Origin: an uncultured Parafilimonas sp.
GTDB lineage: Bacteria > Bacteroidota > Bacteroidia > Chitinophagales > Chitinophagaceae
Length of the DNA stretch: 13,053 bases
Direction: 5' to 3'
Assembly (NCBI GenBank): GCA_937892395.1
Contig: CALAGJ010000087.1
Span: 1 to 13,053 of the forward strand
How positions within the stretch are numbered: position 1 is the stretch's first letter; each line of letters begins with the position of its first letter. Shown here in pieces: positions 7,526 through 13,053 of this stretch. Under the pieces are notes generated by a model. It ran no database searches. It was not told the DNA's origin and worked only from the letters and a program-made list of their open reading frames with translations. The position numbers and the translations under genes are program-made.

Positions 7526-7894
7526 TTAGAATAAAAAGTATCTACTAAAAACTATGATTAAAATCGTCCACAAAAAATATCCCAATGATAAGTAAAGCCA
7601 ATAATCCTTCCATTTTCGTTTTTGACCTATGGCAAGCATTTTAGTAGCAAATAAACTTTGTATTGGAATTAGAAACGGGAATAGAAATATTAATAGCTTA
7701 TACTCAGGCTTTAGAGGTTCTTTGGATTCAGAAATAAATTTAGCCTCATGTATTTTTATAAGATCTTGAATTTTGTTTTGAGTCATCGCTCTTTTTTCAA
7801 ACTCTTTACTGAGTAAATCCTTTATGTCTTTATCCAATTTAGGATTTTGGATAAGTTCATACAATTGATAATCGCTTAAATTTGAAGTATTCAT
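7526..7894 (-). CDS. Small membrane protein of unknown function
   Basis: 122 residues. I take the ATG at 7894 rather than the one 36 bases upstream, because the protein-like part begins MNTSNLSDYQLYELIQNPKLD. The first 55 residues are charged and probably helical, with the look of a short 'LSDxxLxELIxxxxLDxDIKxLxxxEFxxR' segment. Two hydrophobic helices follow at about 67-86 (LLIFLFPFLIPIQSLFATK) and 98-118. Between them is a basic loop, GQKRKWKDYW (90-99), which suggests a cytoplasmic loop and N- and C-termini on the other side, or a hairpin insertion. I recognise no named family, though the layout is like short conserved proteins of Bacteroidota. No neighbour on the same strand is close, and no terminator or promoter was identified. 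The ordered amphipathic start and tidy helices argue for a real gene. Confidence 0.62.
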   Translation of the reverse strand: MNTSNLSDYQLYELIQNPKLDKDIKDLLSKEFEKRAMTQNKIQDLIKIHEAKFISESKEPLKPEYKLLIFLFPFLIPIQSLFATKMLAIGQKRKWKDYWLYLSLGYFLWTILIIVFSRYFLF

Positions 7895-8328
7895 ATCTAG
7901 GACTACTAATTTGAGTATTTGAAAAATCAAGATTTATATGTAAAAACACTTTTATAATTTTTTTTCCTTCTGTTGATTCAGCAAAAAAATCATTTCAAGA
8001 TTTCCACATCCTGATACTGAACATGATTAAGAAAAAATATTTTCTGACAAAGAAATAACTATAAAAACCAATACCAAAATTCAAACTATTATTCGATATA
8101 ATTGACATTTATCATAGAAAGAGACATGTCTATTTAAGTTGGTCATTTATTTCAAAAAATATCTCATTTATTAATTTTCTAAGCATTACAAAACTTGAAA
8201 TTTGATTAACCACCAAATGCTTTTTTGAACGTCTGATAAAGATATACTGACTATACCTACAAACTTAAAATATACCAAATTCTGAATAATCCAATAGCAC
8301 TTTTCAATGTGAAAATCAACGCTAAAAA
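7895..8328. other. AT-rich intergenic stretch, no gene seen
   Basis: No open frame with protein-like composition was found on either strand. The only structures seen are a 10-base palindrome AGACATGTCT (8122-8131) and short A/T inverted repeats such as AGAAAA/TTTTCT near 8031-8046. No RNA gene was recognised. Confidence 0.5.
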
Positions 8329-8342
8329 TGAATCATGATTCA
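8329..8342. promoter_or_regulatory. 14-bp palindrome, likely operator for the MFS gene
   Basis: TGAATCATGATTCA is a perfect 14-base dyad. It ends 5 bases before TAAGTTTG (8348-8355), an exact TAnnTTTG match, so it covers the place where a promoter spacer would be. That position fits binding of a dimeric repressor or activator controlling the efflux gene. No regulator gene is adjacent. Confidence 0.5.
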
Positions 8343-8347
8343 ATACC

Positions 8348-8355
8348 TAAGTTTG
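8348..8355 (+). promoter_or_regulatory. -7 promoter element upstream of the MFS gene
   Basis: TAAGTTTG matches TAnnTTTG exactly and would give a leader of about 80 bases. There is no TTTG at the -33 distance, which would fit activator dependence. A second candidate, TACTTTCG (8421-8428), one mismatch from the form and 13 bases before the ATG, resembles the nrdJ -7 variant and could be used instead. Confidence 0.4.
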
Positions 8356-8441
8356 ATTTATCACACAGATAACGAAAACGGTTTTGAATACATCGCAAAA
8401 TGATATATTTCCAAATACATTACTTTCGCCCAATACCAGAC

Positions 8442-9614
8442 ATGCATAAACAAAAATTTGTTTTACTTTTTACCGTTTTTCTAGACATGCTATGTTTTAG
8501 CATGGTAATGCCCGTAATGCCTTATCTTATTAAAGAATTAGACTTACCGGATATTTATGCAGGAATTATTATAGCTGTTTTTGCTTTTATGAACTTTTTG
8601 TGTTCTCCACTTTGGGGTGGAATGAGTGATAGAAAAGGAAGAAGACCTGTCATGTTGCTCTCTATTTGTGTTACTATGACCGGCAATCTTATACTTGCAA
8701 TTGCTGACAACCTTCCAATACTTTTTATAGCTAGGATATTAGCGGGTATTGGCAGTGCAAACCTGAGTGTAGCGCAGGCTTGTATGGCAGACATTTCTAT
8801 GAAGCAAGATCGTACAAAAAACTTAGGACAAATAGGTGCTATGTTTTTTGCAGGCTTTATTATAGGACCTTATTTTGGTACACAATTAAAAAGTTTTAGT
8901 ACAGATGGTACTGCATTTTATCTTGGTATTACAACTGCTTTACTCAATGCAGCAAATCTTGTTTTTGCATGGTTTTTTCTTAAAGAGTCAAATACAAGTT
9001 TAGTACCCGATGAAAAGCGCTTATTTAATCCATTGAGTCATATTTATCAGTGGTTGAAAAAGCCGGTCATTAGTTCGCTTATTTGGTATTTCTTCCTTTA
9101 TATTATTGCATTTAGCATGATGCAGGTTACCTGTACACTATTGTGGAAAGATAAATATGACTTGGGAGTAAAAGCAACTGGCAAACTATTTACATTGATT
9201 GGACTTGCATCGGCCATTTTTCAGGGTTTGATTGTTGGTCCATTATCAAAGAAATATAGTAATCGTACACTTATCATTATGGGTTCGATAATAATGGCAG
9301 TATCTGTAGCAGCATTGCCCCTACCGTCATCAGATTTATTTGTACCCTGGGGTTATATTATATGCGGCATATTGGCTTTGGGCAATAGTTTAATTATGCC
9401 TGTTATATCCAGTTGGCTTACCCACGAAGCTCCTGAAAGTGAGATAGGACGAGCCCTTAGTGCCAATCAAAGCTTTTCTGCACTATCGAGAGTCATAGGC
9501 CCCACAGTTGGTACATTTTTATATACCCAGTTTCAGAATCTTCCATTTTATTTGGGAGGCTTGCTCATGTTAGTACCACTGGGAATAATATTAAAACTTA
9601 AAAAAACTAAATAA
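8442..9614 (+). CDS. MFS drug/H+ antiporter (DHA1 type, TetA-like)
   Basis: A 390-residue, 12-helix major facilitator transporter; the length is typical of the 12-TM drug:H+ antiporters. The early helix FTVFLDMLCFSMVMPVMPYL (10-29) carries the acidic Asp15 and the 'MPVxPxL' form of motif D1. Motif A, GGMSDRKGRRP, is at 59-69 in the loop between helices 2 and 3, with Asp63 and Arg67. The antiporter motif C is at 138-147 (GFIIGPYFGT) in helix 5. These place it with the TCR/Tet-type exporters, but the substrate cannot be read from the sequence. I chose the ATG at 8442 over the one at 8400: the 14 extra residues precede the normal family start, and a -7-like element lies inside that stretch. It stands alone. 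A palindrome and TAnnTTTG element lie 85-115 bases upstream. The tRNA-Gln promoter begins 4 bases after the stop, and no separate terminator is seen. Confidence 0.9.
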   Translation: MHKQKFVLLFTVFLDMLCFSMVMPVMPYLIKELDLPDIYAGIIIAVFAFMNFLCSPLWGGMSDRKGRRPVMLLSICVTMTGNLILAIADNLPILFIARILAGIGSANLSVAQACMADISMKQDRTKNLGQIGAMFFAGFIIGPYFGTQLKSFSTDGTAFYLGITTALLNAANLVFAWFFLKESNTSLVPDEKRLFNPLSHIYQWLKKPVISSLIWYFFLYIIAFSMMQVTCTLLWKDKYDLGVKATGKLFTLIGLASAIFQGLIVGPLSKKYSNRTLIIMGSIIMAVSVAALPLPSSDLFVPWGYIICGILALGNSLIMPVISSWLTHEAPESEIGRALSANQSFSALSRVIGPTVGTFLYTQFQNLPFYLGGLLMLVPLGIILKLKKTK

Positions 9615-9617
9615 CCA

Positions 9618-9649
9618 TTTGGCATGAATAGCTTAACCTCCTATTTTTG
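9618..9649 (+). promoter_or_regulatory. Promoter of tRNA-Gln
   Basis: TTTG (9618-9621), a 20-base spacer and TATTTTTG (9642-9649) match TTTG-N19-TAnnTTTG exactly in both boxes, with normal spacing. A start site near 9655 gives a leader of about 40 bases before the tRNA. This is the best promoter match in the window. It starts 4 bases after the MFS stop. Confidence 0.75.
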
Positions 9650-9662
9650 CACTCCGAAAAAA

Positions 9663-9682
9663 AAATATCATCTCTGATATTT
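9663..9682 (+). repeat. Hairpin in the tRNA-Gln leader
   Basis: AAATATCA (9663-9670) and TGATATTT (9675-9682) are perfect 8-base arms around a TCTC loop. They lie between the tRNA promoter and the mature tRNA. No T tract follows, so it is unlikely to end the MFS transcript. It may be a 5'-leader structure removed during processing. Confidence 0.5.
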
Positions 9683-9696
9683 CTATATTGGCAGGA

Positions 9697-9767
9697 TGCC
9701 CGATAGTATAAGGGTAGTACAACAGATTTTGGTTCTGTATGTCTTGGTTCGAATCCAGGTCGGGCAA
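9697..9767 (+). tRNA. tRNA-Gln (anticodon UUG)
   Basis: A full cloverleaf of 71 bases. The acceptor stem TGCCCGA pairs perfectly with TCGGGCA (9760-9766), followed by discriminator A. The anticodon stem ACAGA/TCTGT encloses the loop TTTTGGT, giving anticodon TTG, which reads CAA (Gln). The T arm is CTTGG-TTCGAAT-CCAGG. The CCA end is not encoded (the bases that follow are CAC), so CCA must be added by the tRNA nucleotidyltransferase. It has its own promoter and terminator and is a single-gene unit. Confidence 0.96.
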
Positions 9768-9770
9768 CAC

Positions 9771-9800
9771 AAAAAAACTCGGTTTAGACCGGGTTTTTTT
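9771..9800 (+). terminator. Intrinsic terminator of tRNA-Gln
   Basis: The stem CTCGGT/ACCGGG (9778-9783 with 9788-9793, one T-G pair) with loop TTAG is flanked by seven A and seven T residues that extend the stem and form the U tract. It begins 4 bases after the tRNA. Confidence 0.92.
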
Positions 9801-9920
9801 ATTTATTTGCTAGTGCCTTTTTTTGGTAATTGATAGAGATAAGCAAACACACCGCAATCAGCTATGAATGAGCAATAGTTTGAGGGATATATTAGACCAA
9901 AAACATCTTTTATACATCTT

Positions 9921-9948
9921 TGCCAATCGTATTAATTGGCATTTTTTT
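9921..9948 (+). terminator. Orphan intrinsic terminator
   Basis: TGCCAAT (9921-9927) and ATTGGCA (9935-9941) form a perfect 7-bp stem with a 7-base loop, followed at once by seven T residues. It points along the plus strand, but no gene lies between it and the tRNA-Gln terminator 120 bases upstream. It may end a small RNA from 9801-9920 or be a back-up for the tRNA unit. Confidence 0.7.
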
Positions 9949-10222
9949 AAGCCACTATTTCCAAATTTTATAGTGTGAAAATGGGACTACCATCCAAGCA
10001 AATAAGGTTAAGGTAATCACTATTAATTTTAAAACATGATCGCAATTTGAACGTTGAAAATTTTATATAATAATGGAGAGAAATGCTTGCAATCGTGAAC
10101 ACCAATAAAAAACAAAAATGATGTGAACAAAATTTGCATTATCAGTATTTTGCAGGATAGTAATTTTATAGCCCATCCCCCCTACTATGTGTAGAATCCC
10201 TAAATAGCCGATACACCTGTGC

Positions 10223-10278
10223 CTACGAATGTCTTTTTTTAAATTCAAATACAAACTACGCCGAGTAGGGAAGCTACG
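10223..10278. repeat. CTAC/GTAG fold with repeated CTACG
   Basis: CTACG occurs at 10223-10227, 10256-10260 and 10274-10278. Around the last two, CTAC (10256-10259), GTAG (10265-10268) and CTAC (10274-10277) are each 5 bases apart, so the central GTAG can pair with either neighbour. This is a compact switch-like or recombination-site-like layout of unknown meaning. It may be part of a dispersed repeat. Confidence 0.35.
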
Positions 10279-10281
10279 TTT

Positions 10282-10530
10282 TTAATTTATTATTTGTTCC
10301 ATTAAATACTTACCGTTTATTAAAAGACAGACAATTAATATTGATAGAAATGCCCACTGAATATTTGGTGTAGATATTTTCAGACTTCCTATGTTTATAA
10401 AAAAGCTATGAGAAAGAGTTTCTGGCAGAATTTTAAATATTGTGAACAAACATAGAAATAATATAAGCCCCGTTAATTTAATTCCATTATCAAATTTAAT
10501 AAAACATAAAATCAAGTTTATCAAAAACAA
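10282..10530 (-). pseudogene. Possible membrane-protein remnant or small membrane ORF
   Basis: An 82-codon open frame with only a TTG start. It encodes two or three hydrophobic stretches (TGLILFLCLFTIFKIL at about 20-35; WAFLSILIVCLLI at about 59-71) and a short polar tail ending KYLMEQIIN. The composition is more like a membrane protein than random AT-rich frames nearby. There is no ATG and no recognisable promoter. Reading in frame upstream runs into a stop inside the long palindrome at 10543-10580. It could be the C-terminal end of a gene whose front was lost, a genuine small membrane protein using TTG, or chance. No family is recognised. Confidence 0.3.
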
Positions 10531-10542
10531 GCCTATAGTAAA

Positions 10543-10580
10543 TAGTCGTCCCTTAAAAAGTACTTTTTAAGGGACGGCTA
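10543..10580. repeat. Long near-perfect palindrome
   Basis: The central 30 bases (10547-10576) form a perfect palindrome centred on GTAC, with arms CGTCCCTTAAAAAGT and its complement. Outside these, one T-G mismatch and three more pairs extend it to 38 bases. Four further pairs at 10537-10540 and 10583-10586, after a 2-base mismatch on each side, bring it to 50. It has no T tract after the stem on either strand, so it is not a standard terminator. It lies between the possible gene remnant and the terminator of the large secreted protein. Confidence 0.85.
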
Positions 10581-10603
10581 ACTACTGTTTAAATCTATAT
10601 CAT

Positions 10604-10636
10604 AAAAAAGCCGACCCCCTAATGAGAGTCGGCTTT
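10604..10636 (-). terminator. Intrinsic terminator of the type IX secreted protein gene
   Basis: AAAGCCGAC (10607-10615) pairs with GTCGGCTTT (10628-10636) over 9 bp with a 12-base loop. Read on the minus strand the stem runs into six T residues (10609-10604). It starts 16 bases after the stop of the gene. Confidence 0.9.
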
Positions 10637-10651
10637 AGCTATTAATGCTGA

Positions 10652-13053
10652 TTATTGCTTTATAAATTTATGTACACTTGTTTCTCCATTTTGATAATGA
10701 TACACCAAAATGTAGGTACCCGCATTCAATTGTGCAATTGAAATACGCTCTTTTGCTGCGGATACTTTTTGCCGCATTACTTCACGGGATTGTAAATCTA
10801 ATATCTGGTATTCACCGGGAAGCATACTTGTTGGAACACTCAATTCAAGATAATTCTTTGCAGGGTTTGGCGATAATTTGATTAAAGCCTGCTTAGAGCT
10901 ATTGCTAACAGATTGTGTGGCAAGTGTAGCTGTGCCTAATTGAACCCTTAATGTGTAACATTGGGAACTACTTTGAGCGCCATTATATCCATAAACCCTT
11001 GCATAATATGTACCAGCAGTGCCATTATAGGTAATGCTTTCAGCATTTGTGCCTGCATTGTCTGATGTAGAAAGCAGTGTTGTGCCTTTGAATAGTTTCA
11101 AATCAAAATCTGCTGGCAATGTATTTAATGTAACTGTGAATGTACCTGAAGTGGTAATATCGAACCGATAAAAATCAACATCGCTACTGGTATTAATCAA
11201 TCCTTGTACGTCTGTATTGAATGGTATAACTGAAGCACCACTACGTGTGCCATTTGTAGATACATCAAGTGTAGAAGGACATGTGCCACCAGTTGATGAT
11301 GTTGTAAAACTGGAGCTACTATATGTACTATTATCACTTGCACAATTTGATCTTACTCTCCAGTCGTATGTAGTAGATGCGGTCAAACCGGATATTGATA
11401 CGCTTAGGTTTGTAGTACCGGTAGCAGCATTTGTCCAAGTAGAAGCGCTTGAAGTTTTATAGTCCACATCATAACTATTTGCTCCGGATACCGCAGTCCA
11501 TGCTACTGTGGCCGATGAGGTGGATATGGCACTTGAGCTTAGGTTGGTTGGTGCATCGCAGGTGCTGCCACCACCGCATTGTGGTAAATCAAATCTGGAA
11601 ATATATGTTCCTTTACTACCGCTTGCCCCACTTTTTCCATACATAGAAACCATCCACAAACTCTGCCCATCAGGATCCGCAATGAGGTGTCCATAATCTC
11701 CCCACCTGCTGCCTGTGCTTTTTGCATTACCTTCTTTTAAAGAAGCTTCGGGTGCAGTCATTTGCCCGGTTGGATCACACTCTTTTCTACTTGTATATTT
11801 AATACTTAAATAATTACTAGTACTACCTGCACTGTAAGCTAATCCTATGCTTCCGTTAGCATCATATGCAATACTTGGCATAAACTGATGATCAGTATTG
11901 GGGTGCCAAGTTGCTTCCTGATATTTGGTCCAGCTGCCAGACCCTACCTTTCTTAATTCTACCCAACGAATACCGGCTGTGTTGCTACCTGCGTTTACTG
12001 TAAAAGCAAACACTAAACCAGTGTAGCTGCTAAATGCTCTACAAATGGGTTGATTCATGACCCTGCCAGAAAGTGTTTCAACCTTTGTACCACCATCTGG
12101 CTGTGTAACACAAGCGCCTCTCAATGCACTGCATACTGTCTCGTTGAATGAAGTTAATGAAATATTGCCTGCATTGGATTGGGTGAAAGTGTTGTTAGTC
12201 CAGTTTACAACGCAACTGATAAGTGTAGCTTGATTGCTGCCATTTTCAGTTACGTACAATTGGCCTCCTGTAGGAGAAGTATTACCTTGAACCTGTGCCG
12301 GACATGTAGCATATCCATCGCCAATATTTTGTGTTAATCTTAAACTTCTGAAAGTCGTATTACCATTGTACATGTCATCCTTATTAAATACAGCAAGGTA
12401 AGAACTCACTAAGCCTCCACCACCAGACTGCGTGAAGTTATTTGTATGTAAATAAATACCGTCAGTATTTACAGACCATTTTGGATAGTCTAATGTGTAG
12501 TTTTCGGTAATGGTCCATTTATAAATATTCCAACTACCTGTGGGGTCATTGGTGGCAGACACCATAATTGTCATTCCATTTTCAGTACTATTATTATATC
12601 CTTTAATGATAAATTCTGTAACTATATACCTATCATTCCATTGATCATACAATGCAATAGGATCACCATAACCTTTAAAACCACTCAACTGCTGTAAGTT
12701 GATTTGTGCTGCGGCAACTGTTCCATTTTTATTCCAGATTTTCATTGCCGTACCCGGTATATTGTTAACCAATTCTATAACATGGTTACTTCCTACACAG
12801 ATGCTTGGATCCATGGGTTGACTACCTGTGGCCATACCATCAATTCCTGTAATAACACCTGCATTTGTGGACAGTGGTGCATTTACTGTTTTGCTTACAT
12901 TTTTTTGCACCAGTGCATCAATATAAGATTCTGTAACAGGATTAAATCTACGTGCAGATTCATCATTTGGCTTTACCATGCCTTGTGGCCAAATGCGTTT
13001 ACCATCTTCCCCAAAAACTCTTTCCAATTCAAGATCACCTAATCTTTTGATGT
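10652..13053 (-). CDS. Secreted multidomain protein with FnIII, PPC and type IX sorting domain (5' partial)
   Basis: 799 codons are visible. The frame stays open to the right edge, so the start and signal peptide are missing; the TTG at 13027 is an internal Leu, not a start. Numbering here counts from the first complete codon (13051). Residues about 70-470 look like a beta-propeller-type region, with GDPIALYDQWNDRYIVTEF at 129-147, DPTGSW at 169-174 and DYPKWSV at 188-194. These patterns are seen in large secreted Bacteroidota proteins, but I see no catalytic signature. A fibronectin type III domain follows at about 498-586 (CDAPTNL, SYDVDYK, LTASTTYDWRVRS). A PPC-like beta-sandwich is at about 591-706 (DVDFYRF, FDLKLFKG, GTYYARVYGYNG). 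The last 74 residues are a type A sorting domain, LSPNPAKNYLELSV to SVHKFIKQ, which directs export through the type IX system and surface anchoring. It is probably an adhesin or surface enzyme; the exact role is unknown. It has its own terminator. Confidence 0.88.
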   Translation of the reverse strand, partial: IKRLGDLELERVFGEDGKRIWPQGMVKPNDESARRFNPVTESYIDALVQKNVSKTVNAPLSTNAGVITGIDGMATGSQPMDPSICVGSNHVIELVNNIPGTAMKIWNKNGTVAAAQINLQQLSGFKGYGDPIALYDQWNDRYIVTEFIIKGYNNSTENGMTIMVSATNDPTGSWNIYKWTITENYTLDYPKWSVNTDGIYLHTNNFTQSGGGGLVSSYLAVFNKDDMYNGNTTFRSLRLTQNIGDGYATCPAQVQGNTSPTGGQLYVTENGSNQATLISCVVNWTNNTFTQSNAGNISLTSFNETVCSALRGACVTQPDGGTKVETLSGRVMNQPICRAFSSYTGLVFAFTVNAGSNTAGIRWVELRKVGSGSWTKYQEATWHPNTDHQFMPSIAYDANGSIGLAYSAGSTSNYLSIKYTSRKECDPTGQMTAPEASLKEGNAKSTGSRWGDYGHLIADPDGQSLWMVSMYGKSGASGSKGTYISRFDLPQCGGGSTCDAPTNLSSSAISTSSATVAWTAVSGANSYDVDYKTSSASTWTNAATGTTNLSVSISGLTASTTYDWRVRSNCASDNSTYSSSSFTTSSTGGTCPSTLDVSTNGTRSGASVIPFNTDVQGLINTSSDVDFYRFDITTSGTFTVTLNTLPADFDLKLFKGTTLLSTSDNAGTNAESITYNGTAGTYYARVYGYNGAQSSSQCYTLRVQLGTATLATQSVSNSSKQALIKLSPNPAKNYLELSVPTSMLPGEYQILDLQSREVMRQKVSAAKERISIAQLNAGTYILVYHYQNGETSVHKFIKQ

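Larger units (their letters stand above)
9801..10281. other. Gene-poor stretch after tRNA-Gln
   Basis: No convincing protein gene was found. The stretch holds the orphan terminator at 9921-9948. A locally more G+C-rich patch at about 10165-10278 carries three CTACG copies. A 63-codon frame at 10063-10254 (minus strand) starts with TTG and shows no protein-like order. Confidence 0.5.

Noticed and set aside
8400..8441. Upstream ATG for the MFS gene
   Set aside because: It adds 14 residues not expected in the family and covers a -7-like element; the ATG at 8442 leads straight into the first membrane helix.
7895..8441. Defence or mobile-element cargo in the gene-poor regions
   Set aside because: No transposase, integrase, CRISPR repeat or toxin-antitoxin-like gene pair was found here or in 9801-10651.
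10063..10254. 63-codon minus-strand frame
   Set aside because: It starts with TTG, spans the CTACG patch and shows no coherent protein features.
10543..10580. Long palindrome as an intrinsic terminator
   Set aside because: There is no T tract after the stem on either strand, and the adjacent element at 10604-10636 already fits that role.
13025..13027. TTG as the start of the type IX secreted protein
   Set aside because: The frame stays open to the window edge and no signal peptide follows the TTG, so the gene is truncated rather than starting here.

Overview
The window looks like chromosomal DNA of a Bacteroidota bacterium, most likely a Chitinophagaceae-type member. The signs are an AT-rich genome, no clear Shine-Dalgarno sites, several matches to the Bacteroidota promoter form TTTG / TAnnTTTG, paired DUF3857 transglutaminase-like secreted proteins, a cobalamin-dependent ribonucleotide reductase, and a secreted protein ending in a type IX secretion (Por) sorting domain. 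The family level is an inference from gene style only.

Layout. Positions 1-2132 (minus strand) hold two tandem DUF3857 genes separated by 2 bases. The second is cut by the window edge, and the first has lost the transglutaminase Cys and His. A 276-base divergent spacer follows. On the plus strand there is then a two-gene unit: a SCO1/SenC copper chaperone (2409-3068) and a Fur-family metalloregulator (3071-3493). It converges on the large minus-strand nrdJ gene (3583-6933) over a shared bidirectional terminator.

Positions 6934-8441 are AT-rich and nearly gene-free. They hold the probable nrdJ promoter, an unusual inverted repeat, one small two-helix membrane protein (7526-7894), and a 14-bp palindrome next to a TAnnTTTG element ahead of an MFS drug/H+ antiporter (8442-9614). 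Immediately after the MFS stop codon a very good Bacteroidota promoter drives tRNA-Gln(UUG) (9697-9767), which has its own terminator. Positions 9801-10651 are again gene-poor. This stretch has an orphan plus-strand terminator, a compact CTAC/GTAG fold, a possible gene remnant and a 30-bp perfect palindrome. The window ends in a large 5'-truncated secreted protein with FnIII, PPC and type IX sorting domains (10652-13053, minus strand).

How the genes relate. SCO1 and the Fur-family regulator are probably co-transcribed, which suggests metal- or redox-responsive control of cytochrome oxidase copper loading. nrdJ, tRNA-Gln and the MFS pump are independent units. I see no CRISPR array, defence island, prophage or intact insertion sequence. 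No clear new multi-gene system is visible. The most interesting items are the non-catalytic transglutaminase fold, the operator-like palindrome at the MFS promoter, the orphan terminator and the long palindrome at 10543-10580.
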